This document shows positions 46,068 through 58,238 of a stretch of 64,000 nt of DNA, piece by piece; the stretch's first letter is position 1; every line of letters begins with the position of its first letter. The DNA is from Muscardinus avellanarius (taxonomy: Eukaryota > Chordata > Mammalia > Rodentia > Gliridae), in NCBI GenBank assembly GCA_963383645.1, contig OY726560.1, positions 86,281,093-86,345,092 of the forward strand, written 5' to 3'. The notes beneath the pieces were generated by a model. The model saw only the letters and a program-made list of their open reading frames with translations, did no database searches and had not been told where the DNA came from. Position numbers and translations under genes: made by a program.

Positions 46068-46770
46068 CAGCCCTTTACCTTTAGATTGTTACTAAACAAA
46101 CTTTACTTGTAAGGTGTGTTTCTTACAGACAGTGTGTAGATGGATTCTAGTTTTTAATTCATTTTGCTATCCTATGAATTTTTATTGAGTTGAGGCCACT
46201 TATGTTCAGCAGGATTATTGAGAGATGGTTTTAAATTTCTAACATTTTGAGTTTTAACTTCAGTGCGAGGTAGTATTTGCCCTTCTTTGCTTAGTTGTTT
46301 GCTTGATGGAAATTATTGTTTCTCTAGTTCTGGTGTGTATTACTCTTTTTTTTGCAGTTAACCTCTTTGAGTATTGTTTTAGTGCTGGTTTAGAAGACAT
46401 AATTTTTTAAGCTTCTCTTTGTCATGTCTCTTCAGTCCTTTACCTTTACTTACTTACAAGTCAATCTGTAATTGTTAAGTGTTTTTCTTGTAGGCAGAAG
46501 ATAGATGGATTCTGGTTTTTACTTCTTTTTGCCACATTACATCATTTTTTTGGGAAGTTGAGTCCATTTATGTTCAGCATGATTATTGAGAGATGATTTT
46601 TAATTCCTAAATATTTGAATTTTATATTCTGTTTGAGGTAGTGTTTGTTCTTCTTTGTTTTCTTGATGGAAATTATTGTTTTTCTAGTTCTGATGTATAT
46701 TACTTATTTCTTATTTTGTAGTTAATCTCTTTGAATATTTTCTTTAGTGCTGGTTTGGATGACATATCAC
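46068..46770 (-). repeat. Diverged tandem duplication of the L1-A ORF1/ORF2 junction
   Basis: Two successive blocks (about 46068-46425 and 46432-46770) contain the same landmarks 364 bases apart: CTTTACCTTTA, AGATGGATTCT, TATGTTCAGCA.GATTATTGAGAGATG, CTTGATGGAAATTATTGTTT, TTTAGTGCTGGTTT. The sense L1-A copies (9550-9830 and 51340-51780) have the junction once. Divergence between the blocks (roughly 20% by eye) suggests fusion of two L1s, not a fresh slippage. Confidence 0.85.
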
Positions 46771-48600
46771 TTCAATGTCCAAATCATATTGTAAAGTTAT
46801 TTTTTCTTATTTATATACTATGCATTCAATTTTGGAGTGATCACTTTCTAAGAGCAAGATTCTATTCTCCATGTTTTTTATTCCTTTGTTTATAGTTTTT
46901 GTTGATGTCTTGACTCCAATAATTGCATTCTTTTCTTTCAGGCTCTTTCTAAATTATTTCCAGAGATCCAGAATAATTTCTACTGTTAAATTTCTGATTT
47001 GTCCTGGTGATCTCAGCGATTCTGTGTTGTCAGGTTCTGCACTTTTGGGTTTTGGGAGCTCATTGCTTTCTTTTTATTCCTTCAGCTTATGATTTTAGAA
47101 GTTTGTATCTATTGTTTTTGATATATTTCTCTCGGTATCTAGGTGTCAGCTGGTATATCCAAGGGCATATGTCGTTGTATTCAATGGTGAAGTTTGAGTG
47201 AGTAGAAAAGTAGAATGCAAGAATAGAATAAAGCCACTGATAGGATTGAATAGAATGAGAGTATGAGTTTGATAACTGTAGAGTGTTTAGTAAAGTGATA
47301 TAAAATAGATTTAATACAAGACGAAGAAGAGAGAAAAAGGAGAGGGAAAGACGAGAGAAGGTATGTACAAGGGAATAGGCTTGTGAAAGGGGTGGGGAAG
47401 AGAGCAAACAAACAAGCATACATAAACACACAAAAATAACAAAAACAAAACAACAACAAAATAATGCAACCCTACAAATATGTGACTTCTCATCAGAGTT
47501 AGCCTCTGTAGTCATTCTCTGTGCAGATGCCAAGTGCCACTGCCACTTTTCCTGCTGCAAGGCTGGTTCTCTGAGTCTTTTTCAGTCTTTGCAGGTGATT
47601 GATATCAATAGGGCTGAATCTAATGTTAATCATATGTCTTTTTCTATGCTTTTCACCAATGCAGAGCCTGAGTCTCTTCCTTTCTGCAATGATGTCAGGT
47701 GCCTCTGAGACCAAACCCAGTGTATATATAAGAGTTCCTGTTCTCCACAATTAGGACTGATTTGGTCTGACTTCTTCCCATTCACCATGATTGGGTGGAG
47801 TGTGGTGATCTTGGAAATTTTACTAGTTGGTTCTAGGGTTAAGCATAAGTTTCCCTCCATGTGTTTCACCAATGCAGAGCATGAGTTTCCCCGAGTCTCT
47901 GCTGAGTCCAACAGCAGACTTTATCCCCACCTTTTCCGGGTTGAACTGCAAAAGTCTCTGGCTGCATTGGGATGTCTCACACAGGGATGGTGGGTTCACT
48001 AATGGTGTTGTTGGATGCTTCTCTGGATCTCTGACGGTTGTGGTAAGCTCAGTTTCTGCTGCTTCAAGTTATAGCCAGTGTTTGTGCAGGAGGAATGGAC
48101 AGCTTATAATTCAGATAAGCTTTAGCAGCTTACTTTGTTTCATGTCATCAGTTTTTCTCTTGTGGGTCTCTGACAGTCAGGCGTGGTGAGGCAATATGGC
48201 TGCCAGATGCCTTTGGTCACAGCCATTGAAGGCAGTAAGGTACTTTTCTGCTCTCTTATTAGCTTTCTAGATTTTTTTCTGCCACAGTTTAGTGGTTGTG
48301 CTTTTTTTATATTTATGTTGCTTTCTTTCTTTTCTCAGAACACTGTTTTCATGGCAATGGAGACCAAGTGTCAGCAGGACTAATTTGTGCTGCTTTCCGT
48401 GGTCATCATCTTCCCCAAAATGTACTTTCACATACTTCAAGAAGAAATTTTTTTAATTAAATAGGGTACTTTTCTATAGAAAAAATATTTTCTAATATGA
48501 CAGTCTCTCAGAACTACCTATAATTACCCAGAGCAATTCCTATTATTTCTGGGGTAAATTTTCAGATTTCATGTTATTGTTATTAACAATCTTTTCAAGT

Positions 48601-48611
48601 TGTTGTTGTTG

Positions 48612-48648
<37 letters not shown>

Positions 48649-48832
48649 AAGTAATAGTATAGTTTTGGTAATGGGGAATGAGCCCAGGGGCATTCTACCT
48701 CTGATCTATACTTCTAACCCTATTTTACATTTTTATTTTGAAATGGGGTCTTGATAAGTCTCTGAGATTAGTCTTGGACCTGTGACCCCTCTGTCTTGAG
48801 TCTTGGAATTGTAGGATGGGCTATAGTACCTT
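48601..48832 (-). repeat. Antisense SINE with (TAG)n tail
   Basis: A (TAG)n run of about 12 units at 48612-48649 joins an antisense SINE (48655-48832: ATGAGCCCAGGGGCATTC, TTTTGAAATGGGGTCTTG). The run probably grew from the GTACCAC... end of the SINE tail. Confidence 0.85.
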
Positions 48833-49899
48833 GATCTTCATGATACTTTAATGCAATTGGTCTCAACAGCAATGTAGACAAAGCAGTAACTTATTTATAT
48901 CTACATCTATTCTATATTACTCTTATCTTTCAGGATTATGTTATTATTGTTTATAAATAGATACAAAGAAGAATTTGTGATGTGCTTGTTAATAATACAG
49001 AGTCCTACCATCTATTCCCAGATCTTTCACTGACTTCGTGGATTTAAAAAAAAAGCTTAGGATTCTTCATTTCCAAAAGAATTAACATTTCTAATACATG
49101 TGATCAAAAACTACATTTTGAAAAATTATTGATTTCAACATAACTTGATTGTGAGGAAGGTTGGCTGTTGGTCTAAGATACAGTCCTGACCTGCTCTGTG
49201 ATCTTGGTGTGATCCTTGATTTTGGTGTGGTAGTTTATGAGCACAAGCACTGAGTTAGATAACACATTCAGAAGACCTGCAATTACACCTGGTCCTGTAA
49301 GAGTAGTGTGTGCCTTCCTGATGCCTAAAGCTCCTTAAGCTTCTAAAAAGCAGAGCACATGAGAAGGTCTATCCATAGGGAAACCCACAACTCCTTCTTT
49401 CACTATTCACTAGAACAATAAAAGTTCTTTGGCTTCAAATGCTCTGCTGATAAATGGCTTTCTAACCAATCAATAGTCATGGCAAGTAATTTATCTGTTT
49501 AAAATATTGGTTAATTATTTCAGGAATGTACCAAATACCAAGAAATTTGCTTTTATGTCAGGCACCCAGAATTATGTGTGCATTTTAAACAGTTTTGCAA
49601 CACTGGAAGAAATAGATTTCAAGAGGATTTATGTTGGCAATTAGAGACTAATAAGCTTTTGAAATATTTTGTGTAATTTAAAATGAATAAACAATAATGC
49701 ATAAATAAATGGTGCACTGTCATTTACAACTTGTGGTTGTAAGAGTTCTTAATCAAGTCATAATTAACAAGATACCATAAAATAATCAAACTGCTGAAAT
49801 AAATAAAGACAATAATCATCAAAAGAACTGAACAAGTAACTGATGTTTAGTTTATTGCATTTTCTCTTTCACATTCACAGTCTATGATTAAAACAGAAA
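48833..49899. other. Unassigned unique DNA
   Basis: No gene, RNA gene or repeat recognised. No open frame of note. Confidence 0.5.
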
Positions 49900-50108
49900 C
49901 ATTAGGCAGTATGATGGTCCACACCTGTAATCCCAGTACTTGGGAGACAGAAGGATAAAAACTCAAGGCAAGCCTCAATAACTTAATGAGTCACTCAACA
50001 ATTTATTGAGATCTGTTTCAAAATAAAGAAGACTGGAGATGTAGCATGGAGATAGAATGGCCCTGGATTCAACCTGTAATAAAAACCCAAAATAAATAAA
50101 ACAAAAAC
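49900..50108 (+). repeat. B1-dID-like SINE, old
   Basis: Sense SINE: GTCCACACCTGTAATCCCAG, AAGGCAAGCCTCAATAACTT, GGAGATGTAGCATGGAGATAG, A-rich tail. Diverged; no clear target duplication. Confidence 0.85.
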
Positions 50109-51530
50109 ATTTACTCATTGAAATCAGTATGATTTTAAACAATTATATCAGAAACACTTGATATTAGATATAAAATTTTTATATTGTTTAGCTAGCAAAT
50201 TTCAAAAGAAAAATCCATTTATATATATACATATATTATAATTCAAACAGAGCTAAAATCATAATAAAATATAAAAGTAAGTGAATCTAACCATCTTTTC
50301 AATATACTATAGGATTTTTTTAATCTTAGAGGTCTATTAAATAGTTACTGCACAACATTCATTTGTGCAAGCTATAACACCTTATAATTTCAGAAGTTTA
50401 TATCTATTGCATTTGATAGATTTCTCTCAGTCTGTAGGTTTTAGGTAGTATATACAAAAGCAAGCTGTGTTGTATTTCAAGGTGAATGTTGAGTGAGGAG
50501 AAAAGTGAAATCATAAATGCTAAAATAGGGTAAAGCCTCAGATAGGATTGAATAGAATAAGTATGAGTTTAGTAAGGTACTGTATAGTAGAGATTACAGA
50601 TAGTGAATATGTAGTATGATTTAATAAAAACAAAGAAGAGAAAAGCAAAAAAGAAAAAAGATGGATAAAAGTAAGAATACAAGAAAAAAGGCTCATACAA
50701 GGAGTGAAAAAAACAAACAAGCATATAAACATACAAAATCAACAAAATAATGCAATTATTGGTGCAAAATAAGGCATTAATACAAATGATAAACAATAGA
50801 TTAGACTACATGATCACTCTTAGAAGATGATCACTTAAAAATGAATGCATAGTATGTAATTTGGAAAAAACAATTCAAAAGCATGAATTGGACATTGAGG
50901 AAATACAGGCCCATCTTAAAAGAGCTAACCTAAGAATAATAGGCATAGAAGAGGGAATAGAAGGTGAAATAAAGAGATCAACAATCTTTTCAAAGAAGTA
51001 ATATCAGAAAACTTTCCAAACCTAGTAAAAGTCATCAACACACAGGTACAAAATACTTTCACCACACCATATAATAGTTAAACTAACCAATGTAGAAGCC
51101 AAAAAAAGAATCTTAAAGGTAACAAAGACAAAATACCAAGTGACATTCAGAGGCAAACCAATTGGAATCACTTCAGACTTCACAGACCAAGTCATAAAAG
51201 CCAGAAGGGCCTGGAATAACATATTCCAAACTCTGAAGAAAGAAAAAAAAAAAACAATTTGCAGCCCCAATTTTTCTACCCAGCAAAACAATTTCTCAAA
51301 TTCTCAAATTAAATAGGAAAAAAAATCTTTCATTATAAGGAGAGGCTGAAAAAAATTATGTCTTAAAGAAAATACTCAAATAAATTAGCTGCAAAGAAGA
51401 AGTGAATAATGCACACCAGAACTAGAGAAGCAATAATTTCCATCAAGCAAATAACTAAGCAAAGAAGGACAAACACTAACTCAAACAGAAGTTAAAACTC
51501 AAAATGTTAGAAATTTAAAATCATCTCTCA

Positions 51531-51725
51531 CTGGGCATGGTGGTGCACACTTGTAATCCCCATGCTTGGGAGGTGGAGACAGGAGGATCATGCAGGTTCG
51601 AAGGCAGCTGCGCTGGCTTAAGAGACCCTGTTTCCAAATAAAAATATAAAAATGGGTCTGGGAGTATAGCTCAGAGGTAGAAGGGCTTTCAGGAACCCCA
51701 GTACCACCAAAAAAAATAAATAAAT
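51531..51725 (+). repeat. SINE (variant B) with target duplication
   Basis: Sense SINE in L1-A (CTGGGCATGGTGGTGCACAC, GCTGGCTTAAGAGACCCTG, GGGCTTTCAGGAACCCCAG, A-rich tail). AAATCATCTCTCA flanks it at 51518-51530 and 51726-51738. A young copy by its low divergence from the variant B pattern. Confidence 0.96.
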
Positions 51726-53517
51726 AAATCATCTCTCAATAATCCTGTTGAACATAAATGGCCTCAACTCCTCAATAAAAAGTCATAAAATGGAAAAATG
51801 GATTAAGAACCATAATCTATCTATACGCTGCCTGCAAGAAACACATTTTACAAGTAAAGATAGTAACAAACTAAAGGTAAAGAGCTGAAGCAAGGCAATC
51901 CATGTTGATGGAACTCAAAGACAAAGAGGAATAACAACTATGAGAATAGAGAAGTTAGACATCAAGGCCAAGCTTATCAGAAGAGACAAAACGGGTCATT
52001 TTTTTTTTACTGGTTAAAAGAATAATCCAGCTAGAGAAAATAATGATAGTCAACATTTATACCCCAGACATAGGTAAAGCTACTTTTATAAAACAAACTC
52101 TGACATTAAGTCACACACAATTCTCAATATAATAATACTGGGGTACTTCAACATTCCTCTTACACCACTAGACCAATATTTTATACAAAAAGTCAGTAAA
52201 GATTTCTCAAACCTACAGAACACCATAAACTAAAAGGACCTATTAGACACATATAGAATATGCCACTCAACCACAGCAGAGTTCACATTTTTCTCAACTG
52301 TTCACAAAATCCTCACCAAAATAGATCATATCCTGGGGCACAAAGTGAGCACTATCAAATTTTAAAATGTGACATATTTTCCTGTATCCTTTAAGAACAA
52401 AATAGAATAATATTAGAATTCAACTATAAAATAAAAAAAACAGAGAAACAATATAAACATGTAGAGATTTAACACCACACTGTTGAACAAAGAATTGGTC
52501 ATAGGAATAGTAAGGGTAGAAATCAATGAATTACTAGAAAAACATGAAAAAGACATATACAACATATTAAAATATCTAGGACACATTGAATGCAATAGTA
52601 AAGGAAAATTCATACCCTTGAGTACCCATATAAGTAGAACAAAGACCTCAAAGACCTTACTAAACAGGAAAGGTCTATCCCAGAACCAGTAGAAGACAAG
52701 AAATTATTAAAATCAGAGCAGGAATCAATGAAGTAAAGAATAAAAAATACAGGAAGTCAACAAAACCAAAAGCTGGTTTCTCAAAAAAAAAATTTTAACA
52801 ATATTGATAAAGCACTAGCCAACTTAACAAGAAAAGAGAGAATAAATAAAAATCATGAGAATACGAAAATAAAAAGGAGATATTACCACGAACAGTGTAG
52901 AAATCCAAAGGATTATCAGAAACTAGTTTGAAAAACTATACTCCAGAAAATTGAAAATATAGAATAAATTGATGCTTTTCTAGATAAATGCAACCTTCCT
53001 AAACTGTAAAGAGAAGACATATAAAATGTAAAGCACCTAATAACAATCAAAGAGACCAAAGCAGCAAAAAAAAAAAATAACATCAAACAAAACCCTAGGA
53101 CCAGATGGTTTCAAAAGTGAATTTTATGAAACTTTATAGAAGAGCTAATCCTAATCTTCTTCAATCTATTTCATAAAATAGAAAAATTGGAACTCTCCCA
53201 AATATATTCTGTGAAGCCAACATCACATGAATACCAAAACCAAATAATGACAGCTCAAAAAAAGAAAATTACAGGCCTATATTGTTGATACAATTAGATG
53301 CAAAACAGCTAAACAAAATACTACCAACACACATTCAAAACCATCTCAAGAATACCATACACCATGATCAAGTACAGTTCATCTAAGGTAGGAAAAGATG
53401 GTTCAACATACAAAAATCCATTTTTATAACTCGTCACATAAACAGAACAAAAGACAAAATTTACATGATCATTTCAATAGATGCTGAAAAACATTTGACA
53501 AAATCTAACATCCATTT

Positions 53518-54018
53518 TTGCTAAAAGTACCAGAGAGAATCAGAACAGAAGGAACAAACATCAACATCATAAAGACAATTTACAACATTATATTAAATGG
53601 TAAAAAATTGAGAATTTCTTCTAAGAACAGAAACAAAAAAGGATATCCATTATCACCACTTCTTTTCAATATAGTACTTGAGACTCTAGCCAGAGCAACA
53701 AAGCAAGAAAAGGAAATCAAAGGAGTACAAATAGAAAAAGAAGAACTCAAACTTCCACTATTTGCATATAACATGATACTATACTTAGAAGACCATACAA
53801 ACTCAACCAAAAGTCTTATAGAACTGATCAAAAAACTTAGTAAAGTGTCTGGATACAAAATCGATCTTAAAAAATTAGAAGCTTTCCATTATGCCAACCA
53901 TAAATTCACTAAAAAAGTAATTCAGAAAACACTTCCACTCAGATATCCCACAAAAATTAAAATACTTAGAAATAAACCTAGGCAAGGAAGTCAAAGATTT
54001 CTACAAATAAAATTATGA
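53518..54018 (+). pseudogene. L1-A ORF2 fragment (RT core)
   Basis: A 166-codon open stretch with the RT motifs [20 protein letters not shown] and LFAYNMILYLED. The catalytic FADD/YADD is replaced by FAYN, so even this open part is not an active RT. Flanked by stops on both sides. Confidence 0.9.
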
Positions 54019-54715
54019 AATATTAATAAAAATAGAAGACCTTAAAAGATATAAAAATTTTTCATGTTCTTGATAGGCAGAATAAATATCATCAAAGTGG
54101 CCATACTTTCAAAATGACCTATGGATTCAACCCATTAAATTACCAAAGTCATTTCTCACAGACATAGAAAATTAATCCTTAAATATATTTGTAACAACAA
54201 AAAATCCCCAGAATAGCAAAAGTTGTTCTCAGTATCAAAATTCATTTAAGAGGAATCAAAATACCTGATTTCAAACTCTATTACAAAGACACAGTAATAA
54301 AAAGTTTAGTACTGGCACACAAACTTATATAGAATAGAAGACTCAGAAAAAAATTCACACAATTACATCCATTTGATTTTTGACAAAGGGTCCAAAACAT
54401 ACACTAGAAAAAAGATAGCCTGTTCAACAAATAGTGTTGGCAAAATTGGTTAACCATATGCAGAACATGGAAATAAACCCCAATTTCTCACTCTGCATAA
54501 GTCAATTCAAGATGTATCAAAGACTTGAAAATTAGACCATAGACTTTGAGGCTCCCTGAAGACATAAGTCCAACACTGCAACATATAAGCACAGGTAAAT
54601 ATTTTCTCAACAAGATTCCAAAGGCAAAAGAAACTAAAAGGTGTATCATTTTGTGAGATTGCATTAAACTAAAGAGTTTCTGTAAAGCAAAGGAAACTAT
54701 CAAGAACCTTAATAG

Positions 54716-54914
54716 ATGCCGGGTGTAGTGGCACATGCTTGTAATCCCTGCTCTTGGGAGAGGGAGACAGGAGGACTGTGCAGTTTCAAAACAAACCTCT
54801 CTGGCTTAAGAGACCCTGATTCCAAATAAAATATAGAATAGGTCTGCGAGTGAGGCCTGGAGGTAGAAGGGTTCCATCCCCAGTACCACCAAAAAAAAAA
54901 AAAAAAAAAAAAAA
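54716..54914 (+). repeat. SINE (variant B)
   Basis: Sense SINE inside L1-A ORF2 (GCCGGGTGTAGTGGCACATG, TCTGGCTTAAGAGACCCTG, GGTTCCATCCCCAGTACCACC) ending in an A-run of about 24. The flanking L1 resumes at CAGACCCATCAG. Confidence 0.92.
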
Positions 54915-55076
54915 CTCAGACCCATCAGAATGGGAGAAAAATTTTGCCACCTATTCAATAGAAGACTAATATCTAGAATATATAGAAAAGTCAAGAAACT
55001 CAGCACTAAGAAAACAAATAACCCAATCAAAAATGGACTAGTGAAATAAATGAACACTTAACAAAAGAAGAAATTC

Positions 55077-55843
55077 CAGATTTTCTCCTAAAAGTTTATA
55101 GTCTTAAGATTTATATTTAGGTCTTTTATCTATTTTGAGTTAATACTTGTATATGGGATTAGGTAAAGGTCCAATTTTATTCTTTTCCATGTAATTATTA
55201 TTTTTCAACAATATTTAGTTAAAAGATTATTATTTCCACCACCAAATGTTCGTGGAAACCTTGTCAAAAATAACTGGACAATATAGGGAAGAATTTAGCT
55301 CTAGGCTTGTATTTAACTCCAATGGTCTATATATCTGCCTTTAGAACAGTACTACACTGTTTCAATTATTGTAGCTTTATATGGTTTGAAATCAGAAAAT
55401 ATATATCTGCTAGCTTTGTTCTTTTTCAAGATCGTTTTGGGTATCTAGAATTCATATTTCATATTAGGATAGATTTTTTTCTGAAAAATAAATATATAAA
55501 TATATGATAGTTTCACCTAAAAAAACAGAAAAAAATATGCTCTAGTAAGAAAGAAAGCAAAAAGAAATATTGAAATGCTATCTTTAAATCATCAAACGCT
55601 TGGTATCAGACAAATGAAACTGTTATGTGAGATTATCATTTTTAATTTTGGATAAATTGCTATAATACTAGATGTCAACCACTAAGCCAAGCCTGGGAAG
55701 GAGGGATGGGGAGAGAATGGGGTGGGGATCGGGTGGGGGCTGACTGGGCAATGTGTGCATGTATGTCTACAAAAGTTTTTATCCCACTATGATGTATGAA
55801 TACAGTGCACCAATAAAATAAAATTAAAAAAAAAGAAAAAAAA
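55077..55843 (+). mobile_element. 5'-truncated copy of the HAL1-like chimera, nested in L1-A
   Basis: The reverse complement of 17236-17982 is found here in full: captured DNA with the ancient L1 ORF2 antisense, then the same joint ATAATACTAGATGTCAAC, then the 3'UTR (AAGCCAAGCCTGGGAAGG, GTGCACCAATAAAATAAAA) and an A-rich tail. AAGAAATTC at 55068-55076 and 55844-55852 flanks it, and the host L1-A continues from ...GAAGAAATTC to AAATGTCCAATAAATG. I judge the copies about 93-95% identical by eye. Truncation lies inside the captured DNA, so ORF1 is absent. Confidence 0.92.
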
Positions 55844-56724
55844 AAGAAATTCAAATGTCCAATAAATGTATATAAAAATGCTCAACATTATTAGCAATTA
55901 GAGATATGCAAATCAAAACTATCCTGAGATTTAACATAACTCCAACTCGAATAGCAATCATTCAAAGCACAACAACAAATATCTGCGAGGATGTGAAGAA
56001 GTGGGAACTCTAATACATTGTTGGTTGGATTGCAAATTAGTGCAACCACTTTGGGAAACAGTGTGGGGGATACTCAGAAAAATGGAAATGAACCAACCAT
56101 ATGATCTGGCAATTCCACTTCTGTGCATCTACCCAAAAGGATGAAAACCAAACTACCAAACTAATGCATGTGTATCTCTGTTCATAGCTGCACAATTTAT
56201 AATTGCAAACTACTTAGCCAGCCAAGCATCCATCCACAGATGAATGAATTACAAAACTATGGGATATATACACTATGAAATTTTACTCAGCCGTAAATAA
56301 GAACAAAATTGCAAAATTTACAAAAACAGATGAAACTTGAAAGCATTATTCTAAATGAGATTAGTCAATCATAAAAGTAAGAAATTAGATTCTCTCCCTA
56401 ATATGCAGAAGCTATGAGTCATAAAAGGAATTCTATACAAAGGAGAAACTATAGATGAGAAAATAAGGTGACCTAACTTAGAGGTATTAAGGATATTAGA
56501 GAGGAAAAGGGGAACTTCCCTAATGTATATGATATATATTCCCAAACATATAAAATTCAATCGGTAAACCAGACATGTGACATTGGGAAGAAAGAAGGAT
56601 AGGGCAGAAATTGGGTGAGAACTACTTGGGTGATATGTGTATGAATGCCACTACCATCTTGCACCCCATTAAGATGTATGAGTACAGTGCACCAATAAAA
56701 ATATTAAATACAATGAAAAAAAAC

Positions 56725-57230
56725 TAGGAATGAATCCACCATAGGATCCTGCCATACCAGTACTGGTTTTCTTCTCAAAGAGGTTGAAGTCAAAGAAATA
56801 TTGTAATATATGTATACCTGTCTCATAAAAGCCCAATTTATAATAGCCAATCTATGGAACCAACCTAGGCATATATAAAGAACAAAATTATGTCATTAAT
56901 AAGAAGATGGAAAAACCTGGAGAACATTTTGTTAAGTGAGATTGGCCAAGCACAAATAGAGAAGAGATATATGTTTTATCAAATATGCTAGAGCTATGGA
57001 GTATGTGGGTTACCAGAGGGACTTTAGATAATGGAGGAGATCCTCAGTAGAACCAGGAAGGAAAGGTAGGGGAGGATGAAGGCTGAGTTTCATTAATGGA
57101 AATGCTGCCTGTGACTATGTATATACATGTGAATATAACATTGTTAACTTGGAAACAGTTAAAAGAAAGGGAAATGGCAAAGGGGGGAGTGGGGTAGGAG
57201 CATCAAGTATTGTGTGAATGTAGGCATTTT
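56725..57230 (+). mobile_element. Old L1-B-like 3' fragment
   Basis: Sense ORF2 C-terminus (AATCCACCATAGGATCCTGCC, TTATAATAGCCAATCTATGG) and 3'UTR with the L1-B hallmarks (CATTGTTAACTTGGAAACAG, GGGGGGAGTGGGGTAGG). It abuts the preceding L1-A tail. Too diverged to be the same subfamily as the two young L1-B copies. Confidence 0.8.
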
Positions 57231-57384
57231 TCTTATCCAAGGTTTCTGGGTTGAGTGCCTAAAGTGTTTGTAATTTTTCTCCTAATAAGAGTGATAATGG
57301 TGAAAGGAATGCTAGTCATAACAAGTTCCTCCCAATTGCTCCTAAGATTATTGTGATTTAGTGACTTTGAGAAAGCTTCTAAGC

Positions 57385-57572
57385 ACTTGGGCACCATGGT
57401 ACATTCCTGTAATCCGAGTGCCTGGGAGGCTGAGACAGGAGTATCACAAGCTTGAGGCTAGACTCAGCAACTTAACAAAACCCTGTTTCAAAATAAAAGC
57501 AATAAAAGGGCTGAAAGTGTGACTCAGAGTTATTGAATGCTCTTGGGTTCAATCCCCAAAAGAAAGAAGGAA
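57385..57572 (+). repeat. B1-dID-like SINE
   Basis: Sense SINE: GGCACCATGGTACATTCCTG, GGGAGGCTGAGACAGGAG, CTCAGCAACTTAACAAAACC, TTGGGTTCAATCCCCAAAAG. Confidence 0.88.
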
Positions 57573-57863
57573 GGTTTCTAGGTTGGGGTAGATCATCAGG
57601 AGACTTGAGAAAATGGTAACAGAGTTGAAATTCTTCATTATGCCCCTTTGCTAACCACCTCCACACCTTGTATTTCTCCCATATAACTATTTCAAAAATA
57701 TATTCTTTTATAAAAAAAAACAGTAATCTAATAAGTGAACTGTTTACCAGAGTTCTGTGAGCTGTTCTAGAAAATTTAAAAATGCAAGAAAAGGCTGTTA
57801 AAACTTTGGTTTATGGCCAGGTGTCAGATAGTAGGTGACAGTCTGAACTTACAGAAAGTATTT

Positions 57864-57866
<3 letters not shown>

Positions 57867-57911
<45 letters not shown>

Positions 57912-57921
57912 CGCATGCGCG

Positions 57922-57972
<51 letters not shown>
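57867..57972. repeat. (GT)n-(GC-rich alternating)-(GA)n compound microsatellite
   Basis: 57867-57923 is strictly alternating purine/pyrimidine over 57 bases: a GT run passing into GCGCGCGTGCGCATGCGCG. 57924-57972 is a purine-only-strand GA run of about 20 units. Potential Z-DNA next to potential triplex (H-DNA). Confidence 0.95.
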
Positions 57973-57974
<2 letters not shown>

Positions 57975-58096
57975 GTCTGGTAAAACTGAGCCCTTAATTT
58001 GTGTAACCTGAGACTAACCCTAATTATACAATACCAGCATTAAATATACATTAAATATATTTGACAGTACCCTCAATTGGTGTTCTCAGAGAATTT

Positions 58097-58238
58097 ACAC
58101 GCTTGTAATACCCATGCTTGGGAGGTGGAGACAGGAGGCTTAAGAGACCCTGTTTCCAAATAAAATATAAAATAGGTCTGGGAGTGTAGCTCAGAGGTAG
58201 AAGGGTTCCATCCCCAGTACCACCAAAAAATAAATAAA
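58097..58238 (+). repeat. SINE (variant B) with internal deletion
   Basis: Starts at CACGCTTGTAATACCCATGC; GGAGACAGGAGG is followed directly by CTTAAGAGACCCTG, so about 30 bases of the linker are missing relative to 51531. Ends GGTTCCATCCCCAGTACCACC plus A-rich tail. Confidence 0.88.

Larger units (their letters stand above)
43243..48418 (-). mobile_element. L1-A, near full-length, antisense, rearranged
   Basis: 5' end near 48418 (GGGGAAGATGATGACCACGG on the sense strand), 5'UTR to about 47100, ORF1 about 47090-46440, ORF2 to about 43245. Anomalies: a diverged ~364-bp duplication over the ORF1/ORF2 junction, a SINE at 43914-44127, an internal loss of about 1 kb of ORF2 C-terminus at about 43412, and no terminal 3'UTR or tail on the side facing L1-B. 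Coding frames are thoroughly broken. Confidence 0.87.
50385..56720 (+). mobile_element. L1-A with inverted 5' piece and three nested insertions
   Basis: Bases 50385-50760 are antisense 5'UTR (same orientation and sequence order as 47093-47465). From 50762 the element is sense, from within ORF1 (AAGGCATTAATACAAATGAT) through ORF2 to a 3' end at about 56720 (GTGCACCAATAAAAATATT). Nested: SINE 51531-51725, SINE 54716-54914 and the HAL1-like fragment 55077-55843. ORF1 and ORF2 are multiply broken. The inner junction lacks about 200 bases of ORF1 start, consistent with twin priming plus deletion. No target duplication found. Confidence 0.85.
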
